The notes under the pieces are model-generated. The model made no database searches. It was not told the origin of the DNA and worked only from the letters and a program-made list of their open reading frames with translations. Shown here piece by piece: positions 55,981 to 64,000 of a stretch of DNA of 64,000 nt (positions are counted from its first letter, which is position 1; each line of letters starts with the position of its first letter). The position numbers were made by a program, and so were the translations under genes. The DNA is from Ampullaceana balthica. Taxonomy: Eukaryota; Mollusca; Gastropoda; Lymnaeidae. The DNA lies in contig CALYLW010000131.1 of the NCBI GenBank assembly GCA_944989445.1, positions 70,368-134,367 on the forward strand, read 5' to 3'.

Positions 55981-56104
55981 CTGATAATTCAACGGACTTG
56001 GCGATTAGAAATGTTATATGTTGTTGAATTGTGCTACTCATCTCGGCCCAAGTCGTTTGATTGACATGTCCACCATTAAGCCAAGAATCCACTTCCCTTT
56101 CTAC
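55981..56104 (-). CDS. Exon B of the secreted coiled-coil protein
   Basis: A 124 bp exon with acceptor TTTCAG (106-105) and donor CAG|GTTAAT (55980-55979), in phase 0 and out phase 1. It encodes VEREVDSWLNGGHVNQTTWA then EMSSTIQQHITFLIAKSVELS. Equal in length and phase to 30784-30907, with about half the residues identical. It contains a sequon (NQT). The conservation of frame and length between copies that differ in DNA argues for selection on a protein. Upstream, a phase-0 signal-peptide exon (60240-60329) fits; downstream, exon C fits. Confidence 0.8.
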
Positions 56105-56196
56105 CTGAAAGTTGATGATATGTTAGAAGGTTATTCGTTTTGGAAGAACCAAGATGTGTATCATGTAAAGTTCTTAAAACTTCTTTTTGTAACATT

Positions 56197-58231
56197 TTAG
56201 GGTATAATAACCCTTGACCTCCATAGCACACATCCATCTTCTAGACTTAACTCTATTTTTCTTATTTTATATGGCCTTAAATCATCATTCACTGACTCTT
56301 CAGGCCAACCATTCTTACAGTACTCATATACTTTTATCAAGCACTCATCTTTTTGTGTTTCTCTCTTAACATCATTCACATTTATATTGGAGTTATCCAT
56401 GATAGTGAAAAGAACAAATACATCTTCTGGTACATAGCTAAGGCTTTGGTTTTTTAAAGGTAAACGACTAAGACCATCTGCACTATTCTCAGATCCAGGT
56501 TTGTATTTCAATTCATAATTGTATGCGGCTAGTGTGATAGCCCACCTTTGCACCCTTGGTGAGGCATGCTCAGGCAGGGGTTTGTTTTCCCCAAACAAAC
56601 CTAGTAATGGCTTATGATCTGTAAAGATAGTGAACTCCCTACCAAACAGAAACTTGTGAAATTTCTTAACACCAAAAATGATGCCTAAGCCTTCCCTATC
56701 TAACTGAGAATAATTTTTCTCAGCCTGGTTCAAAGATCTACTGGCAAAAGCAATGGGTCTGTCACAATTTTCATCTATGTGAGATAAAACTGCTCCTACA
56801 CCCATCTGGTGAAGCATCACATGTTAAGATAAGTCTTTTCCCTGGGTCATAGTGAGTTAGCAAGGTGTCGGAAGACAAAGCTTCTTTTGCTGCATTAAAA
56901 GCAGCATCTTGTTGTTTACCCCAGTGCCAAGTTGCATTTTTCTGCAGCAGCTTGTACAGTGGTGATAGTTTATCAGACATATTCCCTATGAACTTTGCAT
57001 AGTAATTTATCAAGCCCAAAAAAGCTCTTAGCTGTTGGGTATTTTTAGGTTTGGGTGCTTCTTTAATGGCTTTTGTTTTCTCAGGTTGAGGTCTGAGACC
57101 TTGCTTGCTCAATTTATAACCCAGAAAACTAATATCTGTCAGCATAAATTGACATTTATCTTTGTTTATTTTTAAACCTTTTTCACCGACTATTTTCAAG
57201 ACTTTATCAAGTGTTTGAAGATGTTCAGTGTCATTCTTACCAGTTATGTATAAATTGTCAAAGTAAACACAAACATTTGGAATGTCCTGAAAAATACTGT
57301 CCATGACAGCTTGGAAAATTCCAGGGCTGGATGATATCCCAAAACATAGTCTTTCATATTGGTATAGTCCCTTATGTGTGTTTATTGTCGTATAGACTTT
57401 TGAATCTGGATGAAGTTCTAGTTGAGTGTAAGCATGACTAAAGTCTAATTCAGTGAATTTGTCTCCTCCTGCTAACTTCAAAGAAATATCCTCAATGTTA
57501 GGAATAGGGTACCTATTTAGCTCTATTTGCTTATTCAGTGTAGCTTTATAGTCTCCACAAATTCTTACAGAACCATCCTTCTTTAACACTGGTACAATGG
57601 GCGTTGCCCAATCGGAATAGTCTACCTTCTTTATGATGCCATTAGCTTCTAATCTGCTTAGCTCCTTTTCAATTTTATCCCTCATTGCATAAGGTGGAAC
57701 TCTAGCTTTGCAGTATCTTGGATTTGCATCTTTAATGCTTATCTTCACTGTCCTATCATTTAGTAATCCTGTACTACCAAAGACACCTTCATTTTCAGAT
57801 AAAACTTTATCTATTGAAGTAAAACTAGATTCTCTTGTTTCGTTCACTGAAAATATACTCTCCCAATCTAACCTAAGATCAACTAACCAGTTCCTACCTA
57901 GTAATGGTGGTCCATTCCCTTCAACTACAAGAAGAGGAAGTTTAACACTTTTACCATTATAGCTTGTATGAACTATACACTCTCCTATCACTGGAACATT
58001 GTCACCTGTGTATGTTGTTAGGCACTTGTGACTTGGTTGTAGAGGCACTGATCCTCCTGTGACAGCGTCAAAGTCCTTCTTTGTGATGACGGTTAGAGAT
58101 GCTCCCGTGTCTAGCTGGAAGATGATGCTCTTACCGTTGATACCAACTGGTACGTTGATGGGAGCATGACTTGTTGAATACACAGAGAACAGGTTGAACT
58201 CCGGCTGCTGATCAGTTTCGATCATTTTCAC
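56197..58231 (-). pseudogene. Gypsy pol (protease, RT, RNase H), frameshifted and truncated
   Basis: Protease motif FQLDTGASLTVIT near residue 37, then RT blocks (DGSVRICGDYKATLNKQIEL, FTELDFSHAYTQLELH, LCFGISSSPGIFQAVMD, FLGYKLSKQGLRP, LRAFLGLINYYAKFI), and after a frameshift near 56810 the RNase H (RPIAFASRSLNQAEKNYSQL, FTIFTDHKPLLGLFG, RVQRWAITLAAYNYELKYKP). The RT active site, normally Y-x-D-D, reads YFDN, losing one catalytic Asp. A one-base length change in a G run after ASPDG breaks the frame. The product ends before integrase. Inactive. Confidence 0.92.
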
Positions 58232-59105
58232 TGGTAGAGTGGTTCATTGGTTGGGTTAGGCTGTCTTGGTGATGGTGACAGTTAACATAGTGCTGCCTTT
58301 GGTTGCGGTACTGTCTTGACTGGCTAGATCTAGCAACAGACGAAGACTTTGCAAAGCAGGCCTTGGCAATGTGACCTTGCTTACCGCACTTATAGCAAGT
58401 TGCTGACTTGAATTTGCACTGATGAGATGCATGGGGACCGTTGCATCGATGACATTTTTGATAATTACTACTAGATTTAGATCTAGGTTTTGAACTAGCA
58501 GGCTGTTTAGCATAAGTTGTACTGCTCTGATGGGGTTGGTATTTGTTGACTGACCTGCTGTCTACTGCATGGATCGCTGAAGGCGTCAGAGATCTGGCCG
58601 CATCGGATGACTGCTGGAATGAAGTTGCAAGTTGTATTGCTTTTTCCAATGTCAGATCTGTCTCGAGAAGCAACTTTCTCTGCATATCAGGACTGTTCAC
58701 ACCGGTGACAAACTTTTCACATAGTCTGTCAGACAGGGTGTCGCCAAATTCACAGAATTCACTTAGATGACGTAGTGCTGCAACATATTCCGATATAGAC
58801 TCGTTTGGTTGACGAGTCCTACCGTCAAATCTGGCTCGACACAGGAACTTTGGTGGTGCCGGCGCATGGTGATCTGTGAGGAGTTTGCTCAGCTCGTTAA
58901 AGCTCTTGGTAGCTGGACTAGATGGTGCACATAAGTCCTTTAATAGCCTAAATTGTTGAGCCCCTATGACTGTCAACAAAACAGCTCTCTTCTTGGCTTC
59001 TATCGTCACGTCGTTAGCTTCAAGGTAGAATCTTAACCTATCTAAATAATCATGAATGTTTTCTTCATTAGAATTAAATTCATGTATCTGGCCATACAGA
59101 GCCAT
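58212..59105 (-). CDS. Gypsy gag (nucleocapsid with zinc knuckles), open
   Basis: 297 codons from the ATG at 59105-59103 (MALYGQIHEF), chosen because the frame further upstream runs through the primer-binding region. The capsid-like part has YVAALRHLSEFCEFG and MQRKLLLETDLTLEKAIQLA. The C-terminal part carries two knuckles, CHRCNGPHASHQC (CX2CX6HX..C, atypical spacing) and the canonical CYKCGKQGHIAKAC. It ends 20 bp inside pol, which lies in another frame. Part of a dead element although this frame itself is open. Confidence 0.88.
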   Translation of the reverse strand: MALYGQIHEFNSNEENIHDYLDRLRFYLEANDVTIEAKKRAVLLTVIGAQQFRLLKDLCAPSSPATKSFNELSKLLTDHHAPAPPKFLCRARFDGRTRQPNESISEYVAALRHLSEFCEFGDTLSDRLCEKFVTGVNSPDMQRKLLLETDLTLEKAIQLATSFQQSSDAARSLTPSAIHAVDSRSVNKYQPHQSSTTYAKQPASSKPRSKSSSNYQKCHRCNGPHASHQCKFKSATCYKCGKQGHIAKACFAKSSSVARSSQSRQYRNQRQHYVNCHHHQDSLTQPMNHSTSENDRN

Positions 59106-59198
59106 TATCCAATAAATACTTAGCAAATATGCTCTAGCAAGCTTCTTTTTAAGTAAGCATGTGCTCTTTTTAGTGGATTGATTAATCCTCGTCGCCAA

Positions 59199-59410
59199 TG
59201 AAGTAGATTTAGCCGATGTTATAATGATACAACAGACGAAGAAGCCATCTTACAGTAGTACCTTGTTTATTTCTGTCATCTTAAAACGGAACTCAACATG
59301 TAAGGGACATCACTCAAACATTATAAGACTAATACTAATAACAGAGAGTGAGCTCCCCCAAGAATAGAGCTTAATATATTACAGAGCGCACCGTTCTCTT
59401 TGCTTTTACA
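59199..59410 (-). repeat. 5' LTR of the Gypsy element
   Basis: Starts TGTAAAAGCAAAGAG and ends CTTCA directly before T and the primer-binding site. Contains TAATATATTAAG (TATA-like) and GAAATAAACAAGG (poly(A)-like). The exact 5' boundary is inferred from the TG..CA rule, as no second LTR is present. Confidence 0.6.
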
Positions 59411-59504
59411 AAATTAATTTTAAAATCATAAATCTTTTTGAAATAAATTTTAAGCTATGATAGGTACATATAATTAATATATATTAAATTAGAGCGGAAT
59501 TTAA

Positions 59505-59610
59505 AGAAATCTCCTTATACTTATAACGCCGGGAGTTATTGGGAGAAATCTCCGTATAACGCCTGGCATTATTCGGAGATATCTCCGTATAACGCCTCAC
59601 TATAAACATT
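59505..59610. repeat. Three short tandem repeats ('atctccgtataacgcc')
   Basis: Units of about 33-39 bp beginning aaatctcc-ttata/cgtataacgcc and separated by tattgggag/tattcggag. AT-rich surroundings without a gene. Confidence 0.75.
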
Positions 59611-60239
59611 TTCACCCATTAGGTACCTTAGAAAATATTTCTTTAAAATTGTCTTCATGAATTGTTTTATTGCTATATTCTCTAGTTTCAATTTTTACGA
59701 TAAACTTAATTGTAGACTTACTGCGATCTTACTTTCGATCTAGTGGCTTAAAAAGATGTCAGTCCATTGACACAGATACTTACATTAATTATTATAATAA
59801 TTTTAATTAAATCGTAATTTAAAATATAAAAAAAAATTAAAAAATGAAACAATACAAATTGAAATATTAAATTCAGTCAATCGAAACCCATACTTGCAAT
59901 TATAATTGTCAAATTAAAATAAACTTAAAGCAAATGAAATAATACAAACTTAGACATTAAATAGATATATCTTCACTGATATCATCATTTAGAAAGGAAA
60001 AAAAACGTTGACACAGATGTAAACCTTCGAATGTATCGCTGAGGCCAACCAAGACAAATACATTGAAATGATGGTTAGCCTGTGGCATCTAAGTAATGTA
60101 CTAAGTAACACCCGGATTGAACGAGAAAGAACTATACATATTATTTAGTTAGCATTATTATATTGACCCTTAAGTTGGAAGCCTAGATATTAGTATAACA
60201 AAAAACATAACGTTTCATTGAAAAATCCTTAACACTCAC
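59611..60239. other. Intron 1 remainder, nothing seen
   Basis: AT-rich sequence. No exon homologous to exon A of paralogue 2 was found here. Confidence 0.4.
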
Positions 60240-60329
60240 AAATGTAAGATAAAAAGCAGACGATATTGTGAAGTTTTTAGCCAAACAGAAAATAAAAGAC
60301 AGACCTTTAAAAAATTTAAACATATGCAT
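60240..60329 (-). CDS. Candidate signal-peptide exon of the coiled-coil gene
   Basis: ATG at 60329-60327 (or 60323-60321) opens MHMFKFFKGLSFIFCLAKNF then TISSAFYLTF, with a basic start and a short hydrophobic core. It ends at TTT|GTGAGTG, a strong donor, in phase 0, which fits exon B's phase-0 start. The signal is weaker than those at 9605 and 38748 because a Lys interrupts the hydrophobic run. If correct, the whole protein would be about 348 residues: signal, exon B helix, acidic linker, long coiled coil, and a Leu-rich C-terminal helix. Confidence 0.42.
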
Positions 60330-60389
60330 ACTATGATGTTTTACGCTAAACTTAGCTACGTACACAATGTGAACAAATTATTTCGGGTA

Positions 60390-60660
60390 TCCCCACCTAA
60401 TCGGAAATTCTTAATACAGGACTGATTTTTTAAGTTGTTCCCCCTTATTAAATTTCAGATACTATACATTTTGATTTCATGTAAAATCACACATTCTTGA
60501 CATGTTTAAAAATCATAATTATGTATTTGTTATACTTTTTAATATTTATTGAACACAGAAGGTGTATGAAGTTTGTATGAGAGGAAGCTTTAGATACTAC
60601 GCAACTCGTTGGTTAAATAAAAAAAAATATATTAAGAATTTAGAAATATTGCTTACTTTT
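60390..60660 (-). repeat. Duplicate of 45130-45400, upstream of the coiled-coil gene
   Basis: See 45130-45400. Its position just 5' of the candidate signal-peptide exon suggests it could include promoter or 5' sequence of the gene family. Confidence 0.65.
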
Positions 60661-61146
60661 AAAAATATTTGTTTGGGTATATTACAAAAATTATTTGTAA
60701 TAAAGGTCTAGCGATATTACCTTGGACAAACCATATTAGTGTTTTTATTTTTTAATTTTTAATTTTATACTCTTTTTCGCTAACATAACGTCTAGTTTTG
60801 TCAACGTTAAAATATTATTGAACAGCTAGCAAAGTTGGTGGTTTGCATTTTACCACAAATTTTAGTTTACAAAGAACCACGCTGAAATAGTTTAAAAAAT
60901 AGTCTTTAAAAATTACTGAATGGCTCTTACATAACTGACATAAAAATGGGTTTAATTGATAGTAATAAACTGTACATTTAACAAATAATAATCAACTCAC
61001 TTGCAAACGCTAGGAATATTAAATTACGTTGGCCTATACTTAGAATCATATCATGACACGATTATCATAATGTACATGTAGGGAATTACATATTTTAAAA
61101 AAATGAAACATGCACGCTTTGTCGTGTTAAAGATTTCTAAAAAAAT
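60661..61146. other. AT-rich DNA, no gene seen
   Basis: Nothing recognised. Confidence 0.4.
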
Positions 61147-61326
61147 TAAGATCATTTCAATGAAATATCAAGATCACATCAATGAAATATCAAGATCACA
61201 TCCATGAAATATCAATATCACATCCATGAAATAAAGAGATCACATCCATGAAATATCAAGATCACATCCATGAAATATCAAGATCGCATCCATGAAATAT
61301 CAAGATCACATCCATGAAATATCAAA
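61147..61326 (+). repeat. 22 bp minisatellite, ~8 copies
   Basis: Direct tandem copies of atcaagatcacatccatgaa-at without spacers; the first two copies differ (catttcaatg, catcaatg). Confidence 0.95.
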
Positions 61327-62209
61327 TTTTTGAAAGGTACTAAAACTATGCTATTTATTTGAGACTTTTTTTTATTCATTTTAGGCACATAAATAGTTAA
61401 TTACTAAAATACTACTATAGCATGGGATAAAAATTCAAAAGAATATACGTATACAATAAGCAATGACAATTATTAAAAAAAACATATATTCAGGAAAAAA
61501 TATAATATTATAAAACTTATTTCATTGATAATATGAAAATATTATTTTTAAAAAAATGTTATTTTCTTTTGTTTTCAACATACATTTAAAGGAAGTTATA
61601 ACTATAAACAATGCGATAACATCCTCTAGAAACTTTATACCTAACATCTGAAAAATAAACGTATCTTAAATGGTTTTGAGAAAGCACTAATACGTTGGTT
61701 AAATAAACTCCCAATTTTATATGACGGGCAAAATGATTTCATATCCTTTGATTTTAAATGGCAAACAGGGATTCATAACCATTTCAGTTGCTTTTAAATG
61801 ACTTAATCATTTTTTCCCCTTTAAACTTGACTATAAAAGTCTAATATTGTTTTTATGCATTGAAGTGCAGTTTTTTTAAAATATATTATATTTTATATAT
61901 ATATTTTTTTGCTGATTAACAATTTCTCAGGAATATATTTATTAAAATAAAATTTAAAAAATTAGTTTTTTTCAAAATTATAATTAATATTTAATCTGGC
62001 ATTGGCTTAAAAAAACATTTCTAAAAATGTCCTTACTTTTTAAAATCTCTTCTTATTTTTTTCTCATTTATTTATTTATTTTTTAATAAATTTAATTTCT
62101 TAGTCTTGTTAAATAAATTTCGTTTCTGTTGTTTTGTTGTTGTATTGCATCGAATATTCATTTTCTCTTGGGTTGAATCACAAGACTCTTAGGACGCGGC
62201 TCATTAAAT
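61327..62209. other. AT-rich DNA, no gene seen
   Basis: Low-complexity T-rich sequence around 62030-62110. No exon was recognised. Confidence 0.4.
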
Positions 62210-62520
62210 CACAGGCGCGCCTCATCAACCGGGCATCGCCATAAAGGTACTTTTCCGTAAGTAACGGAACTTCTCCTTCCATATTCCCGAAAGCTCGGGG
62301 CACTCTTCAAGCACGTGTTCTACCGTTTCATCTGACTTGCCACATAAACGGCTGGCCAGTTCCCTTCTAGTGTTAAACTTGTACCAGTAACTCCGTGTGT
62401 GACAGTGTTCAGTCCTCATTCGTGTTATCAGCATCAGATTGCTACGTCCGATTCCCCACCAGGGGTCACTCTTGCTCTGTTGCGGCAAAAACGGGTAAAC
62501 TTTTCTGGCCGTGCTTCCAG
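62210..62520 (-). pseudogene. C-terminal fragment of a non-LTR retrotransposon
   Basis: The minus strand reads WWGIGRSNLMLITRMRTEHC, then LASRLCGKSDETVEHVLEEC followed by P. This is the terminal knuckle region (RLRTGHx..., CxxCGxxxETxxHxLxxCP) of RNase H-bearing or jockey/I-type non-LTR retrotransposons. No other domain is present. Confidence 0.75.
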
Positions 62521-62579
62521 ATGCCCAGCCCTTACGCCATTTTTTTTTGTGTTATTGCATTAAATGTGTCACTCGGCTA

Positions 62580-63689
62580 ATCCAATTTGTTCACTAAGAG
62601 TGGTGATGCCCTTCACCAAATAGGATGAAAAATATCATGGACATTTGTTGTACGCCCTTTACAACAACCAACCTCTTTAACTGCAACCCCACCCCCACTC
62701 CCAACTAATAGACAAACGAAAAATACTTTTTTGTAAACCCATTAGACGAGTGTAATAAAACTTGTTAATAACTGTAACTTGTTTTCCTGCCAACTTGAGG
62801 CATTTGCTTTGAATAGGGGCTGAATTGTGTGTCTACAAGGTGGGGGGAGGGGGTATTTCTGCTATAGTAGATTTTGATGACGCAATAATTTAGTTGATTT
62901 AGAAATAAATGCAGATCTGTTTTTCAAGATGATAATTTTCCTTAACTTATTTATTTACTTCATTGTATAGTAAAATCATTCAAGCATATTTCGTGTTTCC
63001 ATATGATTTCCTATTGTGAAATAAATATTTTTCGAGAGAATTACATGACATTATATTTAGTTCAAGGGAAATTTATCATCTCGCATGATCATTTCTACTA
63101 CTGCCAATCAAAAATGCCACATTTCTTCAAAGTTATTTAATAGTGGAATGCTATTAAAAAATCTACATACTTTTTAGATGCAATAGGGGCCCAATTCCAG
63201 TAATTAAAGCTGCACTAAAAATGCATTAGAACGACAGCTTTATTTATTTCAATAGTTTAAGACTTTGCACAAATTCAAAATGATGAAAAAAGTTTCAGTT
63301 ACAGTGCAGAAAACACGTTGGGGAACAAAAAAAGACAGCAAAATTCACCACAAAACGTGATGAGTGACAATCGTTTTAATTGTTATATAAATCATCATGC
63401 AAGATGGAGATGTTCACGGATTGTCAGGAACTCATCGATCATACGATGGTCTGCGAAATACATGATATTATTTTTAGGAAGGAAAAGTTTGATGTTGTTT
63501 GAGCATCCAGTTACGAAATCCGCAGACCTATGCAGAAAAATGTATTCAAATAATTACTATATAAGTTATTCACCATTCGCAAATAACGCTGAACATTATT
63601 TCTGGGAATATTCAAAATTGTTTTATCCATTCAATGACAATTTGTCTTGTTGATTTCAAGCTGAACGCCTCCTCCTACAGTCGATCGAA
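62580..63689. other. Unassigned sequence
   Basis: A 111-codon plus-strand frame (63318-63653) starts MGNKKRQQNSPQNVMSDN but has no recognisable domain, and the minus strand also keeps a fairly long open stretch here. I would not call it a gene. Confidence 0.3.
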
Positions 63690-64000
63690 CCAAATCAACT
63701 TGCGTTCTAATCATCATCATCAGTCTCATGACCGTTGCGGTCGTTGGAGAAGTGCATTGACACATCAACAGACACCGATCTTCACATTCACCTATTTTGA
63801 GCGTCAAACATTACACTTTCAGCAATCAGCCCTCTCTAATATACAATGTATTATATTGTCAAAACAAATTGTCCCCTGTCGACCACTTCACTTGCCTGCT
63901 TCTACAGTGCCTTTCGATGTATTTTTTCAGGCTATCATGTCGCAGTACATGACCGAACAATGTCAGCTTGCTTCTCTTAATGGTCGCTATAATGGTTTCT
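63690..64000 (-). pseudogene. 3' end of a non-LTR retrotransposon, runs off the window
   Basis: The minus strand opens at the right edge with ETIIATIKRSKLTLFGHVLR then HDSLKKYIERH, the common tail block (ETxxATIKRRKLxWFGHVxRHxSLxKTIL) of RTE/jockey-like retrotransposons. After a frame break it ends with NDRNGHETDDDD and a gatgat-rich 3' tail near 63710-63720. Confidence 0.78.

Larger units (their letters stand above)
56197..59410 (-). mobile_element. Truncated Ty3/Gypsy LTR retrotransposon in intron 1
   Basis: On the minus strand: LTR (59410-59199), primer-binding site TGGCGAC (59197-59191), gag (from 59105), pol with protease, reverse transcriptase and RNase H, then an abrupt end at about 56197 at the start of the integrase zinc-binding region. 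Integrase and the second LTR are missing. The order protease-RT-RNase H before integrase is Ty3/Gypsy. The PBS and short LTR resemble mag-like lineages, a tentative point. Confidence 0.9.

Noticed and set aside
61147..61326. Regular repeats considered as a CRISPR array
   Set aside because: The units are contiguous 22 bp direct copies with no spacers, in an animal genome.
63318..63653. 111-codon plus-strand frame
   Set aside because: No recognisable domain or repeat similarity. In AT-rich DNA a frame of this size can occur by chance, and the opposite strand is also open over part of it.

Overview
The window reads as repeat-rich, AT-rich intergenic and intronic DNA of an animal nuclear genome. 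Coding exons are short, bounded by GT/AG sites, and spread over many kb. Mobile DNA is everywhere: hAT, pogo, Helitron, non-LTR, Gypsy and tRNA-derived SINE sequences. The protein families present (secreted VWA protein, C1q domains, secreted coiled-coil proteins, GTF2IRD2-like and ZMYM1-like hAT transposases) and the transposon mix suggest a lophotrochozoan, most likely a mollusc and perhaps a gastropod. That assignment is inference; nothing here is diagnostic of a species.

Host genes. All host exons I can support lie on the minus strand. (1) A signal-peptide exon (9605-9674) and the first exon of a VWA domain (659-873) match in phase across an 8.7 kb intron; the rest of the gene lies off the left edge. 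(2) A probably complete gene for a secreted coiled-coil protein of about 348 residues runs from 60329 to 52614 in five phase-compatible exons, with a truncated Gypsy element in its first intron. (3) A paralogue of that gene appears as three phase-compatible exons (38748-38835, 31900-32018, 30784-30907). One exon is the same length (124 bp) and clearly homologous between the two genes. (4) Two decayed C1q-domain exons (39481-39827 and 48208-48557) and two related signal-peptide exons (one broken) lie in a direct segmental duplication, 37.55-43.3 kb versus 46.1-48.8 kb. Together these look like a tandem family of secreted, possibly defence-related genes being eroded by transposons.

Layout. 1-11.3 kb: VWA gene, with its intron filled by a hAT element that is split by a 2.6 kb non-LTR retrotransposon with a clean 7 bp target duplication, then ZMYM1-like hAT fragments, a pogo MITE, and tetranucleotide arrays. 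11.3-23.3 kb: mainly Helitrons, including a 3.9 kb composite with a 3 x 0.5 kb triplication inside, a 1.6 kb element built of about eight 165 bp modules, and two elements joined head to tail. A SINE and a hAT fragment lie between. 23.3-28.2 kb: AT-rich DNA, a small hAT MITE and an inverted copy of a microsatellite-bearing element. 28.2-30.3 kb: a hAT with terminal inverted repeats and a dead transposase. 30.8-39 kb: paralogue exons with a 2.9 kb Helitron between them. 39-49 kb: the C1q duplication; copy 1 carries a hAT inserted in another hAT, and copy 2 shows the empty site. 49-52.5 kb: a SINE and mostly anonymous AT-rich DNA. 52.6-60.3 kb: the coiled-coil gene with Gypsy in intron 1. 60.3-64 kb: AT-rich DNA, a 22 bp minisatellite, and two retrotransposon 3' fragments, one running off the right edge.

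No autonomous, intact transposon was found: every transposase or reverse transcriptase reading frame carries a stop, a frameshift, a truncation or an active-site change. No CRISPR array, rRNA gene, operon or bacterial-type signal is present, and no functional tRNA gene could be supported (tRNA-like segments look SINE-derived or repeat-embedded).
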